Shown here: positions 17,453 to 26,336 of the stretch, in pieces
Numbering within the stretch: the stretch's first letter is position 1
Layout: each line of letters starts with the position of its first letter
DNA from: UBA817 sp049889215
GTDB taxonomy: Bacteria; Margulisbacteria; Marinamargulisbacteria; UBA817
DNA length: 29,771 bases
NCBI GenBank assembly: GCA_049889215.1
Contig: JBMHDV010000029.1
Span: 1-29,771, forward strand
Direction of reading: 5' to 3'
Made by a program: the position numbers and the translations under genes
The notes under the pieces: model-generated
Databases searched by the model: none
What the model saw: only the letters and a program-made list of their open reading frames with translations
Told to the model about the DNA's origin: nothing

Positions 17453-18365
17453 AGCACATTTGGTTTTTGCTGGTCAAGGATCTCAATTTGTTGGGATGGG
17501 TCAAGATTTTTACAATCAATTCCCTGCAGCAAAAGCGTTATTTGAACAAGCCAATGATATTTTAGGTTATTCAATATCTGATATATGTTTTAATGGCCCA
17601 GACGAAACATTAAATTTAACGCAACATACACAGGTTGCTATTTTTATTGTTAGTGCTTGCATTTTTGAACAACTAAAATCCCAAGGTATTACATTTGATC
17701 ATGTGGCTGGTCATAGTTTAGGTGAAATATCCGCTTACTATGCTGCAGGTGTCTTGGATTTTGAATCTGCATTAAAAATTGTAATTAAACGTGGTCAGTT
17801 GATGGGTGAAGCGGCTCAACAAACATCGGGAAAAATGGCCGCAATTATTGGCATGGCACAAACTGATGTTCAAGCAATTTTGGCAACTATTGATGGTGTT
17901 GATATTGCGAATTATAACTCCCCTGTTCAATTTGTAATTTCAGGTGAAGCAACTGCCGTGGATTCAGCAAACCAGAAATTATCTGAGGCAGGTGCTAAAC
18001 GCGTGGTTGAATTACCAGTCTCTGGGGCATTTCACTCACCATTAATGGCCAGTGCTGTGGTGCCTTTTAAAGACTATTTAACTCAGTTCACATTTAACAA
18101 TGCAGTGACGCCGATTGTGCTTAACCGAACGGCTCAACTTGAATCCAATGGATTGGCATTGCAGGAAAACCTATCGCTACAAATACAATCACCTGTTCGC
18201 TGGATTGAAATTACTGATTTCTTAGCTGCTCAGCAACCAGCGTTTATTGAAGTGGGTCCTGGAAAAGTATTAAGCGGTTTAATAAAAAAAATCAATCGAG
18301 ACTATACTGTTCAACCAACATCTACGGTTGAAGGTTTAGAAAAAATAACGAAAGTGGAGGCTTAA
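17445..18365 (+). CDS. fabD: Malonyl-CoA--ACP transacylase
   Basis: It moves malonyl from CoA to ACP, supplying FabH and FabF. 306 residues, normal. The nucleophile Ser91 lies in AGHSLGEISA, Arg116 (IKRGQLM) binds the malonyl carboxylate and His197 (GAFHSPLM) completes the dyad. The N-terminal FAGQGSQFVGMG is the oxyanion-hole motif, and FIEVGPGKVLSGL closes the domain. It begins eight bases inside fabH after GGAG and ends one base before the fabG ATG, with the fabG Shine-Dalgarno GGAGG inside its own last codons. Confidence 0.96.
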   Translation: MNKAHLVFAGQGSQFVGMGQDFYNQFPAAKALFEQANDILGYSISDICFNGPDETLNLTQHTQVAIFIVSACIFEQLKSQGITFDHVAGHSLGEISAYYAAGVLDFESALKIVIKRGQLMGEAAQQTSGKMAAIIGMAQTDVQAILATIDGVDIANYNSPVQFVISGEATAVDSANQKLSEAGAKRVVELPVSGAFHSPLMASAVVPFKDYLTQFTFNNAVTPIVLNRTAQLESNGLALQENLSLQIQSPVRWIEITDFLAAQQPAFIEVGPGKVLSGLIKKINRDYTVQPTSTVEGLEKITKVEA

Positions 18366-18366
18366 C

Positions 18367-19110
18367 ATGACATTTAAAGAGAAAGTTGTCGTAATTACCG
18401 GTGCTAGCCGTGGTATTGGCTTATCAATTGCAGAAAGCTTTGCAAAGGATGGTGCAACCATAGCAATATGTTCGACCAATGACGAAAAAGCAAAAGAAAC
18501 AGCGAAAAAGCTTGCTGATGATTATAACATTACCGCATTTGGAAAAGGTGTAGATATTAAATCATTTGACTCGGCATCAACATTCATTCAGGATATTGTA
18601 ACTGAGTATGGGCGTATTGACGTATTGATTAATAATGCGGGTATCACTCGCGATAACTTATTATTGAGAATGGATGAAAATGAATGGAATCAAGTGATTG
18701 AAACCAACTTAAACTCAATTTTTAATACGACCAAGTCTGCAATTAAGTTTATGTTAAAGAAAAAATATGGGCGAATTATTAATGTATCATCAGTTGTGGG
18801 GCTAATGGGCAACCCTGGGCAATCAAATTATGCAGCTTCTAAGGCTGGAATGATCGCTTTTACCAAGTCAATTGCACGCGAATATGGAAAAAAGAACATT
18901 ACAATTAATGCTATTGCACCAGGTTTTATTCAAACAGATATGATTGAAACTTTACCAAAAGATTATTTAGATAATATAATAGAGAATATTCCAATGTCTC
19001 GACTTGGAATGCCAAACGATGTTTCTCAAGCATGTAAGTTTCTTGCATCAGATCATGCAAGCTATATTACAGGTCAAGTCTTGAGCATTGATGGCGGATT
19101 ATATATGTAA
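18367..19110 (+). CDS. fabG: 3-oxoacyl-ACP reductase
   Basis: An NADPH-dependent short-chain dehydrogenase carrying out the first reduction of each elongation round. 247 residues. The cofactor motif TGASRGIG is at 11-18 and NNAG at 89-92. The catalytic tetrad is Asn114, Ser142, Tyr155 and Lys159 (NYAASKAG). The C-terminus ITGQVLSIDGGLYM is typical. GGAGG at 18357-18361 precedes the ATG. Its place between fabD and acpP supports the FabG assignment over other reductases of this large superfamily. Confidence 0.96.
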   Translation: MTFKEKVVVITGASRGIGLSIAESFAKDGATIAICSTNDEKAKETAKKLADDYNITAFGKGVDIKSFDSASTFIQDIVTEYGRIDVLINNAGITRDNLLLRMDENEWNQVIETNLNSIFNTTKSAIKFMLKKKYGRIINVSSVVGLMGNPGQSNYAASKAGMIAFTKSIAREYGKKNITINAIAPGFIQTDMIETLPKDYLDNIIENIPMSRLGMPNDVSQACKFLASDHASYITGQVLSIDGGLYM

Positions 19111-19131
19111 AAAAAAAGACAGGAGGAAATT

Positions 19132-19380
19132 ATGTCAATTACAAAAGAAGAAGTTTATAAAAAGGTGAAAGCTGTTGTTGTCGAACAGTTAGGTGTTACT
19201 GAAGAAGAGGTTACTGTTGAAGCATCTTACACAGAAGACTTAGGCGCAGACTCTTTGGATACGGTAGAGCTTGTTATGGCTTTAGAAGAAGAGTTCTCAA
19301 CTGAAATCGCTGATGATGAAGCTGAAAAACTAACGACTGTCGGTAAAACAGTTGATTACGTTTTAAATAACTTAAACTAA
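19132..19380 (+). CDS. acpP: Acyl carrier protein
   Basis: An acidic 82-residue carrier for growing acyl chains. Phosphopantetheine is attached to Ser41 in the conserved LGADSLDTVELVM. Helix III (STEIADDEAEKLTTVGKTVDYV) is also typical. A strong AGGAGG precedes the ATG, as expected for one of the most abundant proteins. fabF starts four bases after its stop. The 4'-phosphopantetheine comes from CoA, whose precursors are made by the panD and panB products upstream. Confidence 0.97.
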   Translation: MSITKEEVYKKVKAVVVEQLGVTEEEVTVEASYTEDLGADSLDTVELVMALEEEFSTEIADDEAEKLTTVGKTVDYVLNNLN

Positions 19381-19384
19381 TATC

Positions 19385-20623
19385 ATGGCAGAACGAGTAG
19401 TAATCACCGGTTATGGTACTGTAAATCCAATCGGAAATTCGGTATCGGAATATTCAACTGCACTTCAAAATGGATCATGTGGGATCGATTTTATTTCGAC
19501 ATTTGATACCGCTGATTACTCTACTCGGATTGCCGCCGAGGTTAAAGATGCGGATTTTTCTGACATCTTAGACGCAAAAGAATTGCGTCGTACCAGCCGT
19601 TTTATTGTGTTTGCATTAAAGGCAGCTACAGAAGCGGTACAACATGCTGGCCTTGATATAAACGATACTAATGCGAATCGTGTTGGTGTTGAGATTGGTT
19701 CTGGAATTGGTGGTATCGAAGTATTAGAACAAACCACACGAACCTTAATCAGTAAGGGCCCAGCTAAAGTCAGTCCATTTACTGTCCCAATGATGATTAT
19801 TGATATGGCGTCCGGTCTTGTATCCATTAAAACAGGCGCAAAAGGACCGAACTCATCGTCAGTAACTGCATGTGCATCATCGACTCACTCGATTGGAAAT
19901 GCGTATCGTATTATTCAGCGTGGCGATGCGGATGCAATGATATCTGGTGGTGCTGAAGCTTGTATTACACCCGTTGGAGTTTCCAGCTTTTGTGCAGCTC
20001 GTGCATTATCGCCAAACAATGACCCAAAAACAGCATGTCGACCATTTGATGCAAACCGAGATGGTTTCGTTATGGGCGAAGGTGCTGGTGTTGTTATTTT
20101 AGAATCACTGTCACATGCTAAAAAGCGTGGCGCAACCATTTATGGTGAAGTTGTTGGATATGGCTCATCTGGAGACGCTTATCACATTACTGCACCAGCT
20201 GAAAATGGTGAAGGGGCACAACGTGCCATTAAAATGGCATTGAACGATGCTCAAATCAATCCAGAAGCTATTGATTATGTGAATGCACATGGTACATCAA
20301 CCAAACTAAATGATAAATACGAAAGTATTGCAATTAAAAACACACTTGGTGATCATGCCTACAAGGTTGATATTAGTTCAACAAAGTCAATGACTGGGCA
20401 TTTATTGGGTGCAGCAGGTGCAATTGAAATGATTGCAGGCTTGGATGGTATGGCGAACAACTACATACCACCTACGATTAACTTCAGCAGTGGTGATGAA
20501 GACTGTGATTTAAACTACACGCCAAACACACCAAAAGAAACAACGTTTGATACGTTTATGTCAAATTCATTTGGCTTTGGTGGCCACAACGCTGTTTTAA
20601 TTGCAAAACGTTTTGACGGCTAA
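19385..20623 (+). CDS. fabF: Beta-ketoacyl-ACP synthase II
   Basis: It condenses malonyl-ACP with acyl-ACP in chain elongation. 412 residues, full length. The active-site Cys163 (TACASSTHSIG), His302 (NAHGTSTKLND) and His339 (SMTGHLLGAAG) are all present. The Lys in SSTKSMTGH and the C-terminal NSFGFGGHNAVL are also conserved. No clear Shine-Dalgarno lies before the ATG, so it may depend on translation of acpP four bases upstream. The 3' end overlaps rnhB. No fabZ or fabI is seen in this cluster; they must lie elsewhere. Confidence 0.96.
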   Translation: MAERVVITGYGTVNPIGNSVSEYSTALQNGSCGIDFISTFDTADYSTRIAAEVKDADFSDILDAKELRRTSRFIVFALKAATEAVQHAGLDINDTNANRVGVEIGSGIGGIEVLEQTTRTLISKGPAKVSPFTVPMMIIDMASGLVSIKTGAKGPNSSSVTACASSTHSIGNAYRIIQRGDADAMISGGAEACITPVGVSSFCAARALSPNNDPKTACRPFDANRDGFVMGEGAGVVILESLSHAKKRGATIYGEVVGYGSSGDAYHITAPAENGEGAQRAIKMALNDAQINPEAIDYVNAHGTSTKLNDKYESIAIKNTLGDHAYKVDISSTKSMTGHLLGAAGAIEMIAGLDGMANNYIPPTINFSSGDEDCDLNYTPNTPKETTFDTFMSNSFGFGGHNAVLIAKRFDG

Positions 20624-21203
20624 GCCGAATAAGCACAAGCATATTGCTGGTGTTGACGAAGCAGGTCGAGGTGCGCTTGCTGGCCCTGTAGTCGCCTGTT
20701 GTGCCACATTAAAACCCACATTCTGTTTTTATGAAGAGATTAATGATTCAAAAAAGCTAAGTGAACGTAAACGCAATCACTTGTTTGACGCAATGCGGCA
20801 ACACATCCATTTGGGCATTGGCTTAACAACTCATCGATTCATTAACCGTAAAAATGTATTAATAGCAACGCTCGTTGCAATGGAACAGGCTGTTCGTAAA
20901 CATACCTCCCCCATTGATCATGTCATCATTGATGGAAATAAAGCGCCAGAATTAACTATTTCTCATGAAACCATGGTAAAAGCTGATGCAAAAGTTGCGG
21001 AAGTGATGGTGGCGTCGATATGTGCAAAGGTGATTCGTGATCGATTAATGCAAAAATATGACCGCATTTATTGTGGTTATGGATTTAGTGGGCATAAAGG
21101 TTATGGTACAAAAAATCATTATGATGCGCTTCATAACCATGGTCATTGTGCCATTCATCGAACATCATTTAATTTAAACAAACAACTCACCTTGTTTGAT
21201 TGA
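20601..21203 (+). CDS. rnhB: Ribonuclease HII
   Basis: It cuts RNA in RNA-DNA hybrids and single ribonucleotides in DNA. About 200 residues. The catalytic acids are Asp19-Glu20 in GVDEAGRGALAGPV, Asp111 in VIIDGNKAP and Asp147 in ASICAKVIRDRLM. The GYGFSGHKGYGTKNHYDAL block is the substrate-sensing segment. There is no ATG before the conserved core: the start is TTG at 20601 or TTG at 20613, both within the last codons of fabF. The C-terminus QLTLFD resembles a beta-clamp or PCNA-type binding peptide, as in some RNase HII, but this is only suggestive. Confidence 0.94.
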   Translation: MQNVLTAKPNKHKHIAGVDEAGRGALAGPVVACCATLKPTFCFYEEINDSKKLSERKRNHLFDAMRQHIHLGIGLTTHRFINRKNVLIATLVAMEQAVRKHTSPIDHVIIDGNKAPELTISHETMVKADAKVAEVMVASICAKVIRDRLMQKYDRIYCGYGFSGHKGYGTKNHYDALHNHGHCAIHRTSFNLNKQLTLFD

Positions 21204-21226
21204 ACATTTATTTGGTATTTTATAAT
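21200..21226 (+). promoter_or_regulatory. Possible promoter before yraN
   Basis: A perfect TATAAT is at 21221-21226 with TTGAAC at 21200-21205. The 15-base spacer is shorter than ideal; TTGATT at 21196-21201 would instead give 19. The -10 box is convincing, the -35 box is not. A purine-rich ribosome binding site (AAAGGGGG) follows directly before ATG 21241. Confidence 0.35.
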
Positions 21227-21240
21227 CAAAAGGGGGACAC

Positions 21241-21585
21241 ATGCGTAGTGTTGGGAATAAAGGAGAAGATCAAGCCTGTAAATATTTGATCAAGAATGGG
21301 TATACCATAAAAAAACAGAATTATTATACTCGATTTGGGGAACTGGATATAATTGCTCAAAAAGGGACGCAACTTCATATAATCGAAGTGAAATATACAA
21401 GTCAGTTTTATATCGACACAATATTTAAATTGAACCGTAAAAAAATTCGACGTATGATTCAGTGCTCACAGCTTTATTTGGATCGTTTCAAGGTTTTTGG
21501 GGTTTATGTGCAATTTGACCTGATCACTATTGTCAGTGATCAGATCAAGCATCATCAGAATATATTTAACCTAACTGATATTTAA
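21241..21585 (+). CDS. yraN: UPF0102 family endonuclease-like protein (YraN)
   Basis: A small protein with a predicted PD-(D/E)xK nuclease fold, of unclear role in bacteria, and often encoded beside rnhB as here. 114 residues. The family pattern is intact: GNKGEDQACKYLIKNGY, then FGELDIIAQ with Glu34 and Asp36, and IIEVKYT with Glu49 and Lys51 as the likely metal and catalytic residues. The basic LNRKKIRRM helix is also typical. Its own ribosome binding site (AAAGGGGG) and a possible promoter suggest it can be expressed apart from rnhB. The last 20 bases overlap the end of atpC on the other strand. Confidence 0.9.
   Translation: MRSVGNKGEDQACKYLIKNGYTIKKQNYYTRFGELDIIAQKGTQLHIIEVKYTSQFYIDTIFKLNRKKIRRMIQCSQLYLDRFKVFGVYVQFDLITIVSDQIKHHQNIFNLTDI
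21520..21543. repeat. Perfect 9-bp inverted repeat near the convergent yraN/atpC ends
   Basis: CTGATCACT and AGTGATCAG flank a six-base loop (ATTGTC), inside the yraN coding sequence and 23 bases beyond the atpC stop codon. It lies where two operons converge and could slow or stop transcription coming from atpC, but no T-run follows on either strand, so it is not a standard intrinsic terminator. Chance within a coding sequence remains possible. Confidence 0.45.
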
Positions 21586-21988
21586 CAAGAATCTCTAAAC
21601 GAGTTTCTGCACGGGTTAATGACGCTTTTGCACGAGCGACATCAACGTCTGTATTTGTTTTTGCATCATCAAGACGCTTTAAAGCACGTTCTTTTGATTT
21701 TTCAGCGCGTTTTTTATCGATGTTTTCAATCGGTTCAAGATTGTTAACAATCAGAATAACGTCTTCTTTGTCAATTTTAGCCAATGCATCTTGTAAAAAA
21801 TAACCATGGGTATGGCTTGATGTTTTTAACACCATCTCACCTTCAACACACTCCACTAAACTTGGGGTATGATCAAAGTGAACACCGATGTCACCAGATT
21901 TACCAGGTAACCGTAAGTACTCGGTGCTTTTTTCAAGCACCTTTCCTTTTGGTGTATAAACCTTAACAATAAATTGTTTTGTACTCAT
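21566..21988 (-). CDS. atpC: F-type ATP synthase epsilon subunit
   Basis: The small central-stalk subunit that links gamma to the c-ring and can restrain ATP hydrolysis. 140 residues with both parts. The N-terminal beta-sandwich is about 1-88 (FIVKVYTPKGKVLEKSTEYLRLPGKSGDIGV). The C-terminal helical hairpin is about 90-138 (RAEKSKERALKRLDDAK and VARAKASLTRAETRLEIL). It is the last gene of the operon; its ATG overlaps the atpD stop by one base (TAATG). It converges on yraN, overlapping it by 20 bases. Confidence 0.95.
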   Translation of the reverse strand: MSTKQFIVKVYTPKGKVLEKSTEYLRLPGKSGDIGVHFDHTPSLVECVEGEMVLKTSSHTHGYFLQDALAKIDKEDVILIVNNLEPIENIDKKRAEKSKERALKRLDDAKTNTDVDVARAKASLTRAETRLEILVKYQLG

Positions 21989-23391
21989 TATTTGTTGGCT
22001 TCGTGTTTAGCTAAAACTTCGTCCATGCCACCCACATATGAAAAATACTGCTCTGGTACGTCATCATACTCACCAGATAAGATTCCCTTAAATGATTGGA
22101 TGGTATCTTCTTTCTTAACATATTTACCAGCATGGCCAGTAAACTGTTCAGCAACGAAAAATGGCTGAGAGAAGAACTTCTGAATTTTACGAGCTCTTGC
22201 AACTGTTACTTTATCTTCTTCAGATAATTCGTCCATACCAAGAATTTTAATAATATCTTGTAACTCTTTGTATTTCTGTAATACTGATTTAACTTCTGAA
22301 GCAACATTGTAGTGCTCTTCACCAACGATACGTGGGTCAAGAATTGTCGACGATGATTCGAGTGGATCAACCGCAGGGTAAATACCTGCTGATGCGATGT
22401 TTCTTGATAATACGGTAGTTGCATCCAAGTGAGAGAATGTTGTTGCTGGTGCTGGATCTGTTAAGTCATCCGCAGGAACGTAAATGGCCTGTACAGATGT
22501 GATTGATCCTTTTTTAGTTGATGTAATACGATCTTGCAATTCACCAACGTCCGTTCCCAATGTTGGCTGGTAACCTACCGCTGATGGCATACGACCTAGA
22601 AGTGCGGATACCTCTGAACCGGCTTGTACAAAACGGAAAATGTTATCAATAAATAATAAAACGTCCTTACCTTCAGAATCTCTAAAATACTCTGCTTGGG
22701 TTAGTCCTGTTAAACCAACTCTAAAACGTGCACCTGGTGGTTCGTTCATCTGACCATACACAAGTGTGGTTTTATCAAGTACACCAGATTCCTTCATCTC
22801 TAACCAAAGGTCATTTCCTTCACGAGTACGTTCACCTACACCCGTAAATACTGAGAATCCGCCGTGCTCCATTGCAATGTTACGGATTAACTCCATAATC
22901 AGTACAGTTTTACCTACACCCGCACCACCGAATAAACCAACTTTACCACCAGTTGGATATGGAGCTAATAAATCAATAACTTTAATACCAGTTTCGAATA
23001 CTTCAGTTTTTGGTGATAGATCCTGTAATTCAGGTGCTTTACGAATGATTGGTAATGAAGACTCTGCTTTGATTTCTTCACCATAATCTATGGCTTCACC
23101 TGTAACATTCATAATACGTCCTAAGGTTTCTTTTCCTACTGGAACTGAAATTGGAGCACCAGTGTCAGTACCAAGCATGTTACGTACTAAACCATCTGTC
23201 GATGTCATCGATACTGTACGTACTGATTCATCTCCTAAATGCTGCATGGTTTCGAAAACGATTTTGCGATCGTTATCGATAACTTCAATTGCGTTACCAA
23301 TGGTTGGTAACTCGCCTCTGTTGAACTTAAAGTCAACAACAGGACCAATGATCTGTGTGATCTTTCCTTGTGATGTTGTTTTGGTCGACAT
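21988..23391 (-). CDS. atpD: F-type ATP synthase beta subunit
   Basis: The catalytic subunit of F1. 467 residues. The P-loop GGAGVGKT is at 155-162. GVGERTREGNDLW carries the catalytic Glu, LLFIDNIFRF is the Walker B strand, and DELSEED near the C-terminus is the torque-transfer motif. The start has a perfect AGGAGG upstream, overlapping the atpG stop. Unlike the c subunits, nothing in this protein departs from the ordinary bacterial form. Confidence 0.98.
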   Translation of the reverse strand: MSTKTTSQGKITQIIGPVVDFKFNRGELPTIGNAIEVIDNDRKIVFETMQHLGDESVRTVSMTSTDGLVRNMLGTDTGAPISVPVGKETLGRIMNVTGEAIDYGEEIKAESSLPIIRKAPELQDLSPKTEVFETGIKVIDLLAPYPTGGKVGLFGGAGVGKTVLIMELIRNIAMEHGGFSVFTGVGERTREGNDLWLEMKESGVLDKTTLVYGQMNEPPGARFRVGLTGLTQAEYFRDSEGKDVLLFIDNIFRFVQAGSEVSALLGRMPSAVGYQPTLGTDVGELQDRITSTKKGSITSVQAIYVPADDLTDPAPATTFSHLDATTVLSRNIASAGIYPAVDPLESSSTILDPRIVGEEHYNVASEVKSVLQKYKELQDIIKILGMDELSEEDKVTVARARKIQKFFSQPFFVAEQFTGHAGKYVKKEDTIQSFKGILSGEYDDVPEQYFSYVGGMDEVLAKHEANK

Positions 23392-23405
23392 TTTGTTTAT
23401 ACCTC

Positions 23406-24266
23406 CTACGAAATGGATGCGGCTCCAGCCACAATCTCGGTTAATTCAGTTGTAATTGCCGCTTGTCTAGAGCGGTTATAATAAAGTGTTAACTCTTGAA
23501 TCATTTCTTTAGCGTTACTGGATGCTGAATCCATGGCCGCCATACGAAACCCTTCTTCAGAAGCTAAGCTTTCATGAACAGCTCTTGAAAAGTTATATGA
23601 AATTAATAACTTTAAAAAGTGGTCCAAAGCGGATTGCTTGCTACTCTCATAAATAAAATCAGATGAATCGATTTCATCGCGATTCCAATTATCTAATGAA
23701 ATTGGGAGTACCTGCTTAACAACTTGGTTTGACGATAACGCAGATACAAACTCATTATAGATAACCAATACTTTAGAATAAACACCTTTTAAATAGCTAT
23801 CTACAAAACCATTTATGTAATCTGAGATTTCAGAGTGTGATGAGTTTAAAGAAAACCCTTGAATTGATTCAACAACCTTAACATTTTTTGATTTATAAAA
23901 TTGCTGCGCTTTATTACCAACGGTGTACAAATCAACCTGTGGATATTCATCTAAGGTTTGTTGTACCTTTTTGAATAAGTTGGCATTAAAACCGCCGCAC
24001 AGTCCACGGTCCGATGAAATAACAATAATTGCTACTTGTGGTGAGTCGTTTCCTGTAAGTAAAGCTGGCAATTCGTCATCAAACAAACGTTTGGTTAAGG
24101 AGTCCAAGATTTCTTCAAGACCTTCACCATAATCTTTGGTATGATCCAAAGCAACTAAGTTACGTTTAAACTTAGCCGCAGAAACCATCTTCATGGCTTG
24201 TGTGATCTTGTTTGTTTTTTCGACCGATGTTATTCGATCTTTAATTTCTCTTGTGTTTGTTGCCAT
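23406..24266 (-). CDS. atpG: F-type ATP synthase gamma subunit
   Basis: The rotating central shaft. 286 residues, normal length. The N-terminal helix (REIKDRITSVEKTNKITQAM, then KMVSAAK) and the C-terminal helix (SASSNAKEMIQELTLYYNRS, then RQAAITTELTEIVAGA) that form the coiled coil in the alpha-beta core are both conserved. The middle contains SSDRGLCGGFNANLFK, the usual Rossmann-like segment. It lies nine bases after atpA, with AGGATA as a modest ribosome binding site. Confidence 0.97.
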   Translation of the reverse strand: MATNTREIKDRITSVEKTNKITQAMKMVSAAKFKRNLVALDHTKDYGEGLEEILDSLTKRLFDDELPALLTGNDSPQVAIIVISSDRGLCGGFNANLFKKVQQTLDEYPQVDLYTVGNKAQQFYKSKNVKVVESIQGFSLNSSHSEISDYINGFVDSYLKGVYSKVLVIYNEFVSALSSNQVVKQVLPISLDNWNRDEIDSSDFIYESSKQSALDHFLKLLISYNFSRAVHESLASEEGFRMAAMDSASSNAKEMIQELTLYYNRSRQAAITTELTEIVAGAASIS

Positions 24267-24275
24267 TAATTTATC

Positions 24276-25784
24276 CTACACAGTGAAAAGTGATGCACAT
24301 TCCTTAATTGCAGAATCAATTTTTGCTTTTATATCATCTGTTAAAACTTTTTCTTTTTCTAATTCAGCATATAAATCAGCTTGCTCCATTTGAATAATTG
24401 AAAATAATTCTTTTTCAAATGCACGTACTTTTTCAACTGGAATTGTATCCAAGTGTCCATTAATAGCTGCATAGATAATAATGATCTGCTGAGAAATACG
24501 TAATGGTGAGTACTGATCTTGCTTCAATAGTTCAGTTAATCGTTTACCACGCTCTAACTGCTTTAATGTTGCTTTATCAAGATCTGAACCAAACTGAGCA
24601 AATGCCGCAATTTCGTTATACTGTGATAAATCCAATCGAAGTGAACCCGCAACTTGCTTGGTTCCTTTAATTTGTGCATTACCACCAACTCGAGATACAG
24701 AAATACCAGGATTAACCGCTGGACGAATTCCGGCGTTAAATAAATCTGATTGTAAGTAGATCTGACCATCTGTAATTGAAATTACGTTGGTTGGAATATA
24801 AGCGGAAACGTCACCTGCTTGAGTTTCGATGATTGGTAATGCGGTTAATGAACCCGCACCTTTTTCATCAGAATACTTTAATGCACGCTCTAATAAACGT
24901 GAATGTAAGTAGAAAACATCTCCAGGATACGCCTCACGACCTGGTGGACGACGTAATAATAATGATAACTGACGGTACGCAACAGCGTGCTTAGATAAAT
25001 CATCATAAACAACCAATACGTGCTTGCCATTATCTAAGAACTCTTCACCAATTGCACAACCAGAATAAGGTGCTAAGAACTGTAATGTTGCAGAATCAGA
25101 TGCTGCAGCTGAAACAACAATGGTGTTTTTCATTGCATCGTTATCTTTTAATGTTTGTACAACTTGTGCTACAGTTGATTTTTTCTGACCAATCGCAACG
25201 TAAATACAAATAACGTCTGATTCTTTTTGGTTGATAATTGTATCGATGGCGATTGCTGTTTTACCAGTTTTTCTGTCACCAATAATTAATTCACGTTGAC
25301 CACGACCAATTGGAATCATCATGTCGATTGACTTGATTCCAGTTTGCAATGGTTCAGCAACTGGTTGACGGTCACATACACCTGGGGCAATTCGTTCAAC
25401 TGGACGTGTTCCAGTGGTTTGAATTTCTCCAGCGCCATCGATTGGGTTTCCTAATGGGTCAACCACACGTCCTAACATGTTCTCACCCACTGGGATACTC
25501 ATAACTTTCTTTGTACGTTCAACAACGTCACCTTCTTTAACCGTGTCAGCATCACCTAAAATTACACAACCTACGTTGTTTTCTTCTAAGTTAAATACCA
25601 TACCAAATACGGTTTCAGAAAACTTAACCATTTCACCGGCCATAACGTTCTCAAGTCCGTAAACACGTGCAATGCCGTCACCAACTTGTAACACATAACC
25701 GACTTCTTTTACGTTAACTTTCCAGTCGAGGTTTTCGATTTCTTTTTCTAATATAGCTGTTATTTCTTCAGGCTTGATATTCAT
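24276..25784 (-). CDS. atpA: F-type ATP synthase alpha subunit
   Basis: The non-catalytic nucleotide-binding subunit of F1. 502 residues. The P-loop is GDRKTGKT at 169-176, with the preceding RGQRELIIG. AYRQLSLLLRRPPGREAYPGDVFYLHSRLLERA is conserved in shorter blocks (for example RRPPGREAYPGD), and GISVSRVGGNAQ supplies the arginine that reaches into the catalytic site. The N-terminal helix that binds delta is present. The start codon follows AAGGAG by a few bases, and the gap to atpH is nine bases. Confidence 0.98.
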   Translation of the reverse strand: MNIKPEEITAILEKEIENLDWKVNVKEVGYVLQVGDGIARVYGLENVMAGEMVKFSETVFGMVFNLEENNVGCVILGDADTVKEGDVVERTKKVMSIPVGENMLGRVVDPLGNPIDGAGEIQTTGTRPVERIAPGVCDRQPVAEPLQTGIKSIDMMIPIGRGQRELIIGDRKTGKTAIAIDTIINQKESDVICIYVAIGQKKSTVAQVVQTLKDNDAMKNTIVVSAAASDSATLQFLAPYSGCAIGEEFLDNGKHVLVVYDDLSKHAVAYRQLSLLLRRPPGREAYPGDVFYLHSRLLERALKYSDEKGAGSLTALPIIETQAGDVSAYIPTNVISITDGQIYLQSDLFNAGIRPAVNPGISVSRVGGNAQIKGTKQVAGSLRLDLSQYNEIAAFAQFGSDLDKATLKQLERGKRLTELLKQDQYSPLRISQQIIIIYAAINGHLDTIPVEKVRAFEKELFSIIQMEQADLYAELEKEKVLTDDIKAKIDSAIKECASLFTV

Positions 25785-25793
25785 CGGAACTCC

Positions 25794-26336
25794 TTAATTT
25801 CGCTTAACCTTTTCTTTAAATTCAGAAATCACTGAATTTAATGTTAAGTCATAGATTTTGTTTTTGGTCACTACTTTAAACCCAGCCATAATGGATGGGT
25901 CTTTACGAGAGGAAATTTGGATATTTTGATACCCTAGTGATTCTAGTTTTTTAACTAATGTTGTGGTTTGATCTTTTGAAAATTCTTCTGAAGAAAGAAC
26001 TTCAACTTTCGTTACCGAATTGATCTCATCTTTTAATAAATGGCAAGCCTGTATTAATTCATCAAGAATTTCCAAACGCTGGTTTGAAATAATTAACGAG
26101 AATAAGTTAATTACTTTATCGCCAACATTCAATTTTTTTGAAAAATTATCAATGAACCCCTTTTTCTCTTCTGAACTCATTAACGGACTGTTCAAAAAGA
26201 CCCAGATGTTTTCATTGGATAATAACGCATTTGAAAATGCAACAACTTGGTCAAGAAGCTCAACTTGCTCTTTATCTGATGACTCATTAAGCAACGCACT
26301 CAAATAGTTATCAATACATGACTTGAATTTAACCAT
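25794..26336 (-). CDS. atpH: F-type ATP synthase delta subunit
   Basis: The peripheral-stalk cap joining b to the top of F1 (OSCP homologue). 180 residues. It is recognised from the N-terminal six-helix domain, the block LISNQRLEILDELIQACHLL in the middle, and the C-terminal motif DPSIMAGFKV, which is the signature of the family, followed by short strands. Sequence conservation is otherwise low, as usual. Its ATG overlaps the atpF stop by one base and atpA follows nine bases later. Confidence 0.95.
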   Translation of the reverse strand: MVKFKSCIDNYLSALLNESSDKEQVELLDQVVAFSNALLSNENIWVFLNSPLMSSEEKKGFIDNFSKKLNVGDKVINLFSLIISNQRLEILDELIQACHLLKDEINSVTKVEVLSSEEFSKDQTTTLVKKLESLGYQNIQISSRKDPSIMAGFKVVTKNKIYDLTLNSVISEFKEKVKRN

